The position numbers and the translations under genes were made by a program. This document shows, piece after piece, positions 23,207 through 30,383 of a DNA stretch of 32,326 nucleotides. The DNA is taken from positions 1 through 32,326 of the forward strand of contig DASVES010000323.1 of assembly GCA_036380435.1 (NCBI GenBank). Reading direction: 5' to 3'. The stretch is from DASQDT01 sp036380435. GTDB taxonomy: Bacteria; Acidobacteriota; Blastocatellia; Pyrinomonadales; Pyrinomonadaceae. Each line of letters starts with the position of its first letter. The stretch's first letter is position 1. The notes under the pieces were generated by a model. It saw only the letters and a list, made by a program, of their open reading frames with translations. It did not search any database and was not told the DNA's origin.

Positions 23207-23252
23207 TCGCGACAGTCAAGTCAAACACAGTTCGCAAGGAGAACCAAAGGGT

Positions 23253-24374
23253 ATGTCCCTCGAAGGCCGGGCCACGCAAGAGGGGACGGCGCGCTATCGC
23301 GACCGCTTCCCCATCGCCAGCGCCGAGCAACACTTCCGCTTCGAGCAGGGCCTATGGCTCTCCTCCGTCGGCGTGGGCACCTATCTCGGCAAGGCCAACG
23401 AGGAGACCGACCGCGCCTACGCCGAGGCGGCCGCGCGCGCCGTCGAGCTGGGCGCCAACGTCATCGACACGGCGGCCAACTACCGCTTCCAGCGCAGCGA
23501 ACGCTCCATCGGCGCGGCCCTCGCGCGTCTGACCTCCGACGGCGGCTTCAGTCGCGACGAGATCGTCATCTGCACGAAGGGCGGCTACTTCCCCTTCGAC
23601 GGCGAGCCGCCGCGCGACGTGCGCTCCTACGTCGAGGAGACCTTCGTCCGCACCGGCATCATCGACTTCTCCGACATCGCCGCCGGCAGCCACTGCATGA
23701 CGCCCGCCTACCTGCGTAATCAGGTCGCCCAGTCGCTCCGCAACATGGGTCTGGGGACGATTGACGTTTACTACATCCACAACCCCGAGACGCAGCTCTC
23801 GCTGGTGACGCGCGCCGAGTTCGAGACGCGCCTGAGCGCGGCCTTCGCGGCGCTCGAAGGCGAACGCGCCGCCGGTCGCGTCGGCTACTACGGCGTGGCG
23901 ACGTGGAACGGCTTCCGCGCCAAGCAGGGCGCGCGCGACTATCACTCGTTGGAGCGCATGGTGGAACTCGCCCGCGAGGCCGGCGGCGCGGACACGCACG
24001 GCTTCCGCTTCATCCAGCTCCCCTTCAACCTCTCCATGCCGGAGGCGCTCGTCGCGGACAACCAGACGGTCGAGGGCGCGCGCATGTCCACGCTCGAAGC
24101 GGCGCGGGCGCTCGGCGTCACCGCCATCGCCAGCGCCTCGATCATGCAGGGCAAGGTGGCGCGCGACCTCCCCGAGCACGTCCGCGAGCCGCTCGGCTCG
24201 CTCTCCACCGACGCGCAGACCGCCATCCAGTTCGTCCGCTCCACGCCCGGCATCACGACGGCGCTCGTCGGCATGAGCCGCCGCGAGCACGTCGAAGAGA
24301 ACCTGCAACTGGCGCGCGTCGCGCCCGCCTCGGCCGACGACTACCGGCGCCTGTTCGAGCAGGGCGGCGAGTAG
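23253..24374 (+). CDS. Aldo/keto reductase
   Basis: 373-aa NAD(P)H-dependent oxidoreductase with the (beta/alpha)8 barrel of the AKR superfamily. Catalytic tetrad visible: D72 and Y77 (NVIDTAANYRFQRSE), K109 (ICTKGGYF), and His in YYIHNPET. The C-terminal cofactor end is seen as SIMQGKVARDLP and GITTALVGMSRREHVEENL. It is longer than typical AKRs because of an insertion around residues 112-150 (PFDGEPPRDVRSYVEE and following) after the catalytic lysine. Substrate unknown, but the layout resembles the D-threo-aldose dehydrogenase-like group. Start ATG 23253 follows AAGGAG (11 nt) and AAAGGG. It stands alone with its own promoter. Confidence 0.88.
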   Translation: MSLEGRATQEGTARYRDRFPIASAEQHFRFEQGLWLSSVGVGTYLGKANEETDRAYAEAAARAVELGANVIDTAANYRFQRSERSIGAALARLTSDGGFSRDEIVICTKGGYFPFDGEPPRDVRSYVEETFVRTGIIDFSDIAAGSHCMTPAYLRNQVAQSLRNMGLGTIDVYYIHNPETQLSLVTRAEFETRLSAAFAALEGERAAGRVGYYGVATWNGFRAKQGARDYHSLERMVELAREAGGADTHGFRFIQLPFNLSMPEALVADNQTVEGARMSTLEAARALGVTAIASASIMQGKVARDLPEHVREPLGSLSTDAQTAIQFVRSTPGITTALVGMSRREHVEENLQLARVAPASADDYRRLFEQGGE

Positions 24375-24494
24375 CGAACCGCGTCCGTCGCTTCCTCTTT
24401 AATCATTCGGAACATTTCCAGCCGACGCGTTGTCTAACCTCATTCGAGTAGCTTGTCTATAGCAATTATCAGTTGAGTGGGTAATAAGGGAGAC

Positions 24495-24587
24495 TCACCG
24501 CAGAGTCGCAGAGAACGCGGAGGGGCGCGGAGACTTGAACAGGCTCCCTCCGCGTGAACTCCGCGTCCTTTGCGCCTCTTGCGGTGA
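24495..24587. repeat. CACCGCAGAG-type imperfect inverted repeat
   Basis: TCACCGCAGAG … ACGCGGAG (24495-24522) and CTCCGCGT … TTGCGGTGA (24559-24587) are imperfect inverses enclosing a GC-rich centre. It resembles the 'CACCGCAGAGACGCAGAG' intergenic element known from many unrelated bacteria. It lies just before the ABC ATPase gene and may form a leader hairpin. Confidence 0.75.
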
Positions 24588-24608
24588 ATCTACTTCCCTT
24601 TCACTCAA

Positions 24609-25529
24609 GTGAACATCACCCTAACGTCTCCGCACAAGAAGATGCTCGCCGTAAAAGAATTGACGAAGACCTACCCCAGCGGCGTCCGCGCGCTCAAGGG
24701 CGTCACACTCGAAGTGCCCGCCGGGATGTTCGGGCTGCTCGGGCCGAACGGGGCGGGCAAGACGACCCTGATGAAAATAGCCGCGACGCTGCTCGAACCC
24801 GACTCAGGCGGAGTCGAGATCGACGGCGTTGACCTCATCGCCCATAAGAAGTCGGCGCGCCGGATGCTCGGGTATCTGCCGCAGGAGTTCGGACTCTACC
24901 CGACCCTGACCGCCGAGCAGACGCTCCACTACCTCGCCAAGCTCAAGGGCGTCCTCGATGACAAAGAACGCCGGGCGCTCATCGAGGCGCTGCTCGAAAG
25001 AGTCAACCTCTCGTCGGCGCGCGCCCAGAAGGTTGGCGGGTTCTCAGGCGGCATGCGGCAGCGCCTCGGCATCGCGCAGGCGCTCATCGGCCAGCCCCGA
25101 ATGATTATCGTGGACGAGCCGACCGCCGGGTTAGACCCCGAAGAGCGCGTCCGCTTCCACAACCTGCTCTCGGAAATCGCCGGCGAGAACACGGTGGTCA
25201 TTCTTTCCACTCACATCGTCTCCGACGTGTCGAACCTTTGCGGGCGGATGGCGATTATCCGGCAGGGCGAGATCATCGCCTCCTGCACGCCGCGGGAGGC
25301 GATGGGTCGAATCACGGGCGCCATCTGGGAGGCCACGCTGCCGCGCGAAAAAGTTTTGGCCCTGAAGAAGTCGCGGCTCAGGATCGTCTCTTCGCAGATG
25401 TTCGAGGGACGCGTGCGCGTCAGGGCTTACTCGAAGGACGAGCGGCCGGGCGAGGAGTTCAGTCCCGCGCTCCCGTCTCTCGAAGATTACTACTTCAGCG
25501 TCGCCGGCCAGCCGGAGAGTGCGAATTGA
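24609..25529 (+). CDS. ABC transporter ATP-binding protein
   Basis: 306-aa ATPase of the ABC-2 (drug/lipid/copper exporter) type: Walker A GPNGAGKTT (45-53), Q-loop in LGYLPQEFGLYP, signature FSGGMRQRLGIAQAL, Walker B MIIVDEPTAGLDPEE, and H-loop in ILSTHIVSDV. A C-terminal extension of about 80 residues follows, as in CcmA/NatA-like subunits. It powers the permease encoded directly after it, with a 4-nt overlap. The first start is GTG 24609 without a clear Shine-Dalgarno; ATG 24642 (MLAVKELTKTY) is an equally good choice. The repeat at 24495-24587 sits just before it. Transported substrate unknown. Confidence 0.9.
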   Translation: MNITLTSPHKKMLAVKELTKTYPSGVRALKGVTLEVPAGMFGLLGPNGAGKTTLMKIAATLLEPDSGGVEIDGVDLIAHKKSARRMLGYLPQEFGLYPTLTAEQTLHYLAKLKGVLDDKERRALIEALLERVNLSSARAQKVGGFSGGMRQRLGIAQALIGQPRMIIVDEPTAGLDPEERVRFHNLLSEIAGENTVVILSTHIVSDVSNLCGRMAIIRQGEIIASCTPREAMGRITGAIWEATLPREKVLALKKSRLRIVSSQMFEGRVRVRAYSKDERPGEEFSPALPSLEDYYFSVAGQPESAN

Positions 25530-27343
25530 GAAGCCCGACGCGCACCGCTTTCGGCGCCATCTTCCGCAACGAGGTTTTGCTCAACTCGAAGCGTGTCGCT
25601 CCTTACGCGATGGCCGCGCTGTTCGGCGGTAACGCGCTCCTGTGGTGGGGCTGGGGGCCGGCCGCGAGCCGCGGCCTGGCGACGAACAGCGATCATTTCA
25701 TCGCCGAGATGATGCCGGTCTTCTCCTTCATGACGCTGCCGCTGTTCACCGCCGTCATCATGGGAGACCCGGTCATCAGGGATTTCCGCGCCGGCGTCAC
25801 GCCGCTGATTTTTTCCAAGCCCGTCGGCCGCGCCACCTACCTGCTCGGAAAATTCTTCGGCAACTTCTTCGTGCTCGTCTGCTGCCAGCTGGTTTTCCCG
25901 CTGACGTTCTTCCTGTTTCAATGGGTTCCCAAGTCGGGGCTGCTCGTCCAGCCGCCGCGCGTCCTGCCCTACTTCAAACACTTCCTGATTCTGATCGTCG
26001 TCACACATCTGGTTCTCGCGGCCGTTTACTTCACCGTCGGCACGCTCACGCGCAACGCCAAAATCGTCTACGGTCTGGCCGTCTCTTTTTACCCGCTCTA
26101 CATTTCCTACCAGACGCTCTTATTGAGGAGCCTGCCGACGCGCTGGCGCATAGCTCTCGACCCTCTGTTGATGAACCTCAGCTTGAACGCGCGGGGCCGC
26201 AGCGCAGAGTTTCTCAACCAGTTGGCGGTCAGCTACGACTCGGACGTGTTGGCGAATCGCGCGGCGATGATTCTCGCCGCCGGCCTCTTCCTGACGTTCC
26301 TTTACGTCCGGTTTTCAATGGTCGAGCGCGTCAGGAAGGAAGAGGATGACGGCCGACTCACGACCATCGACCTCAGACCCGACCGCGTCGTCTCCGGGGT
26401 GGAGAGTTCCAGCTTTGACCGGCCGGCTCAGGTCGAAGAAGTTATTCGCGGGGAAAGGGTGGCGATCCCCAAAGTCGGGACGGCGAGCGAAGGCGTCGGC
26501 GCGAGTCTCGAACAGTTGACGGCAGCTCTGGGAATCGAGCTGCGTCTGCTCTCCGCCGAGCGCGGCCTCGTCGTGCTCGTGCCTACCGCCACGCTCCTGT
26601 GTGTCGCCGGGCTGGCGTATTTCGAAGCCGTGCCCGGCGAGACGCACACCGCCGCTTACGCGGCCCGCACGGCGGAGTCGGTGCTGCTGTTTCTGGCCGC
26701 CATCGCGGTCTTCTTCACGGGCGAGGCGACGGCCCGCGACCGTGAGTTGAGAGTCGAGCCTGTACTGTGGAGCGCGCCCGCCCCCAACTTCGTGCTGCTG
26801 CTCTCGAAGTTCTCGGCCACGCTTCTGCTCTGCGTCGCCTTCAGCCTGGTGGTCGGCCTCGCAGCCATCGCGCTGCAAATCTTCCGGGGCCACACGCCGT
26901 TTGAAATCTCCGCGTATCTCAAGGCGTACTCGTTGATACTGATTCCCAGCATCGTCTTCCTGACGGCGGCGGCCGTCGCGTTGAACGTCCTGCTGCGCGA
27001 CAAGTACGTTGCCTACGCGATGAGCTTCGCCGTCGGCGGCGCGCTGCTTTATCTATTCAATAACGGCTACAACCACTGGCTCTACAACCCCGTGCTTTAC
27101 GGGCTTTGGACTCCCGCCGATTTAACAGACGCCGCGAGTAATCAGACACTAATCATCACACACCGGATTTACTGTCTCGCGATGGCGTCCCTGCTGCTCT
27201 CGCTCGCGCACCTCTGCTTCGAGCGCAAATCGACAAAAGGACTGCGCTCGCAGGGTCGTCTGAGCGGCGCGGGATGGTCACTTTTGATAATGTCGCTTTC
27301 AACTGTGACGGCCGTCATCACGGGGTTGATGATTAACGTCTGA
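25526..27343 (+). CDS. ABC-2 type permease, two fused membrane halves
   Basis: About 605 aa from a TTG start whose TTGA overlaps the ATPase stop codon, with a GGAGAG sequence upstream; the open frame continues upstream inside the ATPase gene, but that part is an out-of-frame shadow. There are two membrane blocks of about six helices each (about 25-275 and 355-600) joined by a hydrophilic loop (about 276-350, rich in acidic residues). Motifs of ABC-2 permeases are visible: MGDPVIRDFRAGVTPLIFSK and TGEATARDRELRVEPVLWSA, the two equivalent cytoplasmic loops that contact the ATPase. One polypeptide thus supplies both half-sites. The second loop is related to the permease/M1-peptidase fusions of Bacteroidetes and acidobacteria, but no peptidase domain is present. 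Confidence 0.87.
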   Translation: MRSPTRTAFGAIFRNEVLLNSKRVAPYAMAALFGGNALLWWGWGPAASRGLATNSDHFIAEMMPVFSFMTLPLFTAVIMGDPVIRDFRAGVTPLIFSKPVGRATYLLGKFFGNFFVLVCCQLVFPLTFFLFQWVPKSGLLVQPPRVLPYFKHFLILIVVTHLVLAAVYFTVGTLTRNAKIVYGLAVSFYPLYISYQTLLLRSLPTRWRIALDPLLMNLSLNARGRSAEFLNQLAVSYDSDVLANRAAMILAAGLFLTFLYVRFSMVERVRKEEDDGRLTTIDLRPDRVVSGVESSSFDRPAQVEEVIRGERVAIPKVGTASEGVGASLEQLTAALGIELRLLSAERGLVVLVPTATLLCVAGLAYFEAVPGETHTAAYAARTAESVLLFLAAIAVFFTGEATARDRELRVEPVLWSAPAPNFVLLLSKFSATLLLCVAFSLVVGLAAIALQIFRGHTPFEISAYLKAYSLILIPSIVFLTAAAVALNVLLRDKYVAYAMSFAVGGALLYLFNNGYNHWLYNPVLYGLWTPADLTDAASNQTLIITHRIYCLAMASLLLSLAHLCFERKSTKGLRSQGRLSGAGWSLLIMSLSTVTAVITGLMINV

Positions 27344-27344
27344 G

Positions 27345-27752
27345 TTGATAGTGTGTCGCTTGAAGGCCGCTCGCTCGCGGCGGCATGACGCGGCGTTAGA
27401 CACTTCCGGGGCTGTGTTGAATCCGACGGACGATTTTTATTGTGACGAGGCGTTGAGCGGGCGCACGCCCGTGAGGAAGGTCGCCGAGACGGACAACGTG
27501 CTCGCCTTCCACCACACGCGCCCCTTCTACCCGGCGCACGTCGTCGTCATCCCCAAACGTCACATCGCGTCTCTCCTCGCCCTCGACGCGGAGGACGACG
27601 AACTTCTGCTTGAACTGCTCGCGGTCGTCCGGCGCGTCGCCGCCGAGGTTCTGGCCGAACACGGCGCGTGTCGCGTCATCACCAATCTCGGCGAGTATCA
27701 AGACTCCAAGCACCTGCACTGGCACGTCGTTTCGGGCCAACCATTGAGATGA
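27345..27752 (+). CDS. HIT family nucleotide hydrolase/transferase
   Basis: Histidine triad protein: H-x-H-x-H-x-x as HLHWHVV near the C-terminus, preceded by NLGEYQDSKHLHWHV, and with FHHTRPFYPAHVVVIPKRHI in the middle. HIT proteins of this Hint type hydrolyse nucleoside phosphoramidates or AMP derivatives in the cytosol. The longest frame starts at TTG 27345, just after the permease stop, but its first 23 residues do not look like the family. GTG 27414 or TTG 27417 (then NPTDDFYCDEAL) is the more likely start, giving about 111-112 aa. It is probably the last gene of the ABC operon, followed by a strong hairpin. Confidence 0.8.
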   Translation: MIVCRLKAARSRRHDAALDTSGAVLNPTDDFYCDEALSGRTPVRKVAETDNVLAFHHTRPFYPAHVVVIPKRHIASLLALDAEDDELLLELLAVVRRVAAEVLAEHGACRVITNLGEYQDSKHLHWHVVSGQPLR

Positions 27753-27773
27753 CGCGGCGCGCGCGCAAAGACG

Positions 27774-27816
27774 AAGCAGCCCGCGCGCGTCTGTTTGGAA
27801 CGCGCGCGGGCTGCTT
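27774..27816. terminator. Bidirectional hairpin between convergent genes
   Basis: 17-bp perfect stem (27774-27790 with 27800-27816, AAGCAGCCCGCGCGCGT type) and 9-nt loop. It stands between the HIT gene (plus) and the Arg-rich protein gene (minus). T-tracts are short on both sides, but stem strength and position support a shared terminator. Confidence 0.75.
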
Positions 27817-27842
27817 TGTGCGAAGAGTGATGTAGGTGGTAG

Positions 27843-28259
27843 TTAGTTACGGCCGCGGCCGCGACGGCGATTGTCCGACCCGAAGACGGGGTGGTTGCGC
27901 GAGCCGGCGCCGCGGCGGTAGTAGCCGTTGCCGCGGCGATGATTATTGCGGCGGTTGTCGTAGCCGTCGCGGCGGTCGTCGTTGTGGCGGGCGCGGCGGA
28001 TCTGGCGGTCGTGCTGGCGCTCGTCGCGGCGGATGTCGCGGCGCTCCTCGCGCGTGATGGTGCCGTCCGAGCGGTAGCCGCGTCGCTCCGTCCGATTCTG
28101 GCGCTGGCGCTCGCGCAAGACCCGCGCCTCGTCGCGTGTGATCTCGCCGGAGCGGACGCCGCGGCGGATGCGTTGACGATCATTGCGCTGGCCGAACGTG
28201 TCGGCGGCCCCCAGGCCGAAGAACATGACGATGGCGCCAAGAAGAAGTGCTTTTTTCAT
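27843..28259 (-). CDS. Arg-rich secreted protein with SGEIT/DGTIT half-repeats
   Basis: 138 aa. A signal peptide (MKKALLLGAIVMFFGLGAAD, then TFGQ) is followed by an extremely charged chain with about one arginine in three residues. Two related half-repeats are seen: RRGVRSGEITRDEARVLRER (32-51) and a second around 61-79 (YRSDGTITREERRDIRRD), then a conserved-looking RQIRRARHND stretch and a Gly/Arg/Asn tail with NHPVFGSDNRR. The SG-x-[IL]-T-x-x-E / DG-x-[IL]-T-x-x-E pattern recurs in many small secreted bacterial proteins of unknown function and recalls a relic EF-hand. GAGGAAAGGG precedes the ATG. Possible nucleic acid, polyanion or metal binding in the periplasm is inference only. Confidence 0.72.
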   Translation of the reverse strand: MKKALLLGAIVMFFGLGAADTFGQRNDRQRIRRGVRSGEITRDEARVLRERQRQNRTERRGYRSDGTITREERRDIRRDERQHDRQIRRARHNDDRRDGYDNRRNNHRRGNGYYRRGAGSRNHPVFGSDNRRRGRGRN

Positions 28260-28671
28260 CGGTTAAACCCTTTCCTCAAGAAGTGTGATTTTGTAAACTC
28301 GTGGCATTTACGTTTAACTGCTGCCTGCACACCGCCGGAGAGAGTTCTGGAGTGTGATTTCACCTCGGAGCACGGCAACTACCATGCCCGGCCCGGAGGG
28401 TCGCCGTATTGGCCCGTAAGGGTTGATAGTTCAAGCTCCGTCCGTCCGTTTTAAATGTCCGGCCGCGGGGCGCGGCTGCTAAAATCGAACGCCCGGTGCA
28501 TGGTTTCCGGCGGCGGGTGGCGAGGTATTTTTCCGGGGGCGATAACAGTACCGCGAGCGGTAGCGAGCGGGTGCGGCATACAATGGCAGGCCCGCACCGC
28601 TCACGCGAGACCCGCGAGGCTTCCGCTCGCGGTACTGTTCACAAGTCTGCGGGGCGGGGGTTGAATCAAGC
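28260..28671. other. Divergent intergenic region with large hairpin
   Basis: 412 bp between the divergent Arg-rich protein and DUF962 genes. No coding frame is convincing. It contains a 96-bp inverted repeat (28544-28639) close to the plus-strand gene. A TAAAAT hexamer at 28480-28485 could be a -10, without a good -35. Confidence 0.5.
28544..28639. repeat. Inverted repeat with 17-bp arms (ACAGTACCGCGAGCGG type)
   Basis: AACAGTACCGCGAGCGG (28544-28560) pairs perfectly with 28623-28639; inner GCGAGCGGGTGCGG pairs imperfectly with the bases around 28591-28606. It can form one long stem or cruciform just upstream of the DUF962 gene. It is GC-rich and contains a GCGAGCGG direct repeat within the arm. 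Confidence 0.8.
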
Positions 28672-29025
28672 ATGTCACAGCGTGAGACAAGGACGTTCGC
28701 GGAGTTCTGGCCCTTCTACGTGATGGAGCACAGCCGGCCGGGCACGCGCTTGCTGCACGCGGCCGGCACGCTCGGGAGCACGACGCTTCTGGTCGCCCTC
28801 ATCGCGACGGGGCGCTGGCGCTGGCTGCCGCTGGTGCTCGTCGTCGGCTACGGCGCGGCGTGGGTCGGCCACTTCTTCGTCGAGCACAACCGCCCCGCCA
28901 CCTTCGCGCACCCGCTCTGGTCTTTCGCGGCCGACTACAAGATGGTCTGGATGATGCTCACCGGCCGGATGAGCGCCGAGGTCGAGCGGTCGCGCGCCGT
29001 CAGGGCCGCGGCACGACAATCCTGA
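28672..29025 (+). CDS. DUF962/Mpo1-like small membrane protein
   Basis: 117 aa. FAEFWPFYVMEHSRPGTRLLHAAGT at the start and GHFFVEHNRPATFAHPLW later are the two conserved blocks of the DUF962 family, each with histidines (EHSRP; GHFFVEHNRP). Two hydrophobic helices lie between them (about 32-50 and 52-70). The yeast relative Mpo1 is an iron-dependent dioxygenase in 2-hydroxy fatty acid alpha-oxidation; whether bacterial members do the same is open. GGGGG lies far (about 11 nt) upstream of the ATG. Its 3' end overlaps the convergent gene by 26 nt. Confidence 0.82.
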   Translation: MSQRETRTFAEFWPFYVMEHSRPGTRLLHAAGTLGSTTLLVALIATGRWRWLPLVLVVGYGAAWVGHFFVEHNRPATFAHPLWSFAADYKMVWMMLTGRMSAEVERSRAVRAAARQS

Positions 29026-30355
29026 TCTCGCCGACGGCGCCCGTCGCCGGCACGTTGGCTATGTTTGAGTTGACCCAACTGCCGTCCGCACGATTGACGC
29101 TCACGCTCAGCTTCATCCCGATACCTTCGTACACCTTGAACGAGAAGCGGCCCGCCTCGTCCGCCGTCGCGGCGTCCCCGATGAGCATGTTCGGGATGTC
29201 GGACGTGTAGCTGATGGTGACGCCGGCGGCCGGTTGGCCGTCCGGCCAGACGACGACGCCGCTGACCACGCGCTCGCCGGGCAGCGGCGGCAGTCGTATG
29301 TCGTAGTCCTCGACGTGCTCGCCCTCACTTATCTGGACGACGCGGGCGCGCGCCGCCTCCGTCACGTTCTCGTGATAGAGGACGGGGAAGGGGCGGCTCG
29401 CGGTCGGCTCGCCGTCGAAGCGGATGCGGATGATGTAGCGGCCGGGCGGTATACCCTTAACCTCGTAGCGGCCCTCCGCGTCGGTCGTCGCGTAGCCGAC
29501 GGGGCCGCGCAAGGACTGCTCGCCGGACTCGGCCGCGCTCAGTTGCAGCGACACCCTGGAGGCCGGGCGTCCCGCGGCGTCGAACACGCGCCCGCTCAGT
29601 CGCCCGTTCTCATCGGCGTAGAACGACGCGACGGCGCACCCGCGCTCATCGATCCTCACCTTGCGCTCCGGCTCATTCACCATCAGCGTCTTCGGCAAGT
29701 CGAGCTTCAACACGTACTCGCCCGGCGGCAACCCACCGAAGCGATACTTCCCTTCCGCGTCCGTCTCGGCGCGAAACGTCTTGCCCTTGCCCGCGGCCTC
29801 GATTTTCGCCCCGGAGACGGGGACGCTGGCGTCTCGTTCGCTCCCCTCATCGTCCTTCTCCCGACGCGCCCTCAACACCTGCCCGTAGATGGCGCCGCCG
29901 GCGGGCGGCCCCTGCGAGAGGCCGTCGATGTAGCGGAGGTCTTCGCCGGCCTCGGCGACGGGCTGCGTGCGGGAGCAGATGCCCGTGTAGAGCCGCTGCG
30001 TCTTCTCGTCGCGGTACGCGTAGATGATGTAGCGCCCGCCGCGCTCGAAGCCGTAACCGCAGTCGCCGCCGCCCCCGCCCGTGAGCACTTCGACGTAGGC
30101 GTCAGCCACACCGCGCAACGGCCGCTCCACGGCGAAGCGGAACGCGCGCCACCCCTGTTCGTGCTTGTTCTCTCCTTCGCCCTCCTCCACCCTCACGTTC
30201 GAGACCCCGACGACCTGCCCGACGAAGACGGCCGACGCCCGCCAGTAAGCCTCACACGGCGGGGCGCTGCCCGCGCACGAACAGGCGCGCGCCTCGACTG
30301 AGAAGACGACGAGCGTGAGCAGAAGGAACGAGAACAGTTTGAGCGCGGTGTTCAT
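29000..30355 (-). CDS. Secreted carboxypeptidase-regulatory repeat protein with Cys-rich N-domain
   Basis: About 451 aa. Signal peptide (MNTALKLFSFLLLTLVVFSV, then EARA), then a Cys-rich domain opening with CSCAGSAPPCEAYWRASAVF (TIMP/netrin-like spacing C-x-C), about 22-155, with further cysteines (GDCGYGF, TGICSRT). After it come three transthyretin-like carboxypeptidase-regulatory repeats (about 160-245, 252-345, 360-450) with the typical GKYRFGGLPPGEYVLKL and GRYEVKGIPPGRYIIRI strands. Such modules mediate adhesion or scaffolding in the envelope; no enzymatic site is seen. ATG 30353-30355 follows GAGG by 7-8 nt; an ATG four codons upstream is weaker. It follows the beta-lactamase-like gene by 28 bp, so they form one operon. 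Confidence 0.8.
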   Translation of the reverse strand: MNTALKLFSFLLLTLVVFSVEARACSCAGSAPPCEAYWRASAVFVGQVVGVSNVRVEEGEGENKHEQGWRAFRFAVERPLRGVADAYVEVLTGGGGGDCGYGFERGGRYIIYAYRDEKTQRLYTGICSRTQPVAEAGEDLRYIDGLSQGPPAGGAIYGQVLRARREKDDEGSERDASVPVSGAKIEAAGKGKTFRAETDAEGKYRFGGLPPGEYVLKLDLPKTLMVNEPERKVRIDERGCAVASFYADENGRLSGRVFDAAGRPASRVSLQLSAAESGEQSLRGPVGYATTDAEGRYEVKGIPPGRYIIRIRFDGEPTASRPFPVLYHENVTEAARARVVQISEGEHVEDYDIRLPPLPGERVVSGVVVWPDGQPAAGVTISYTSDIPNMLIGDAATADEAGRFSFKVYEGIGMKLSVSVNRADGSWVNSNIANVPATGAVGEIRIVVPRP

Positions 30356-30383
30356 CTTTGGCCTCATGTCGCCTGTCGCCGGC

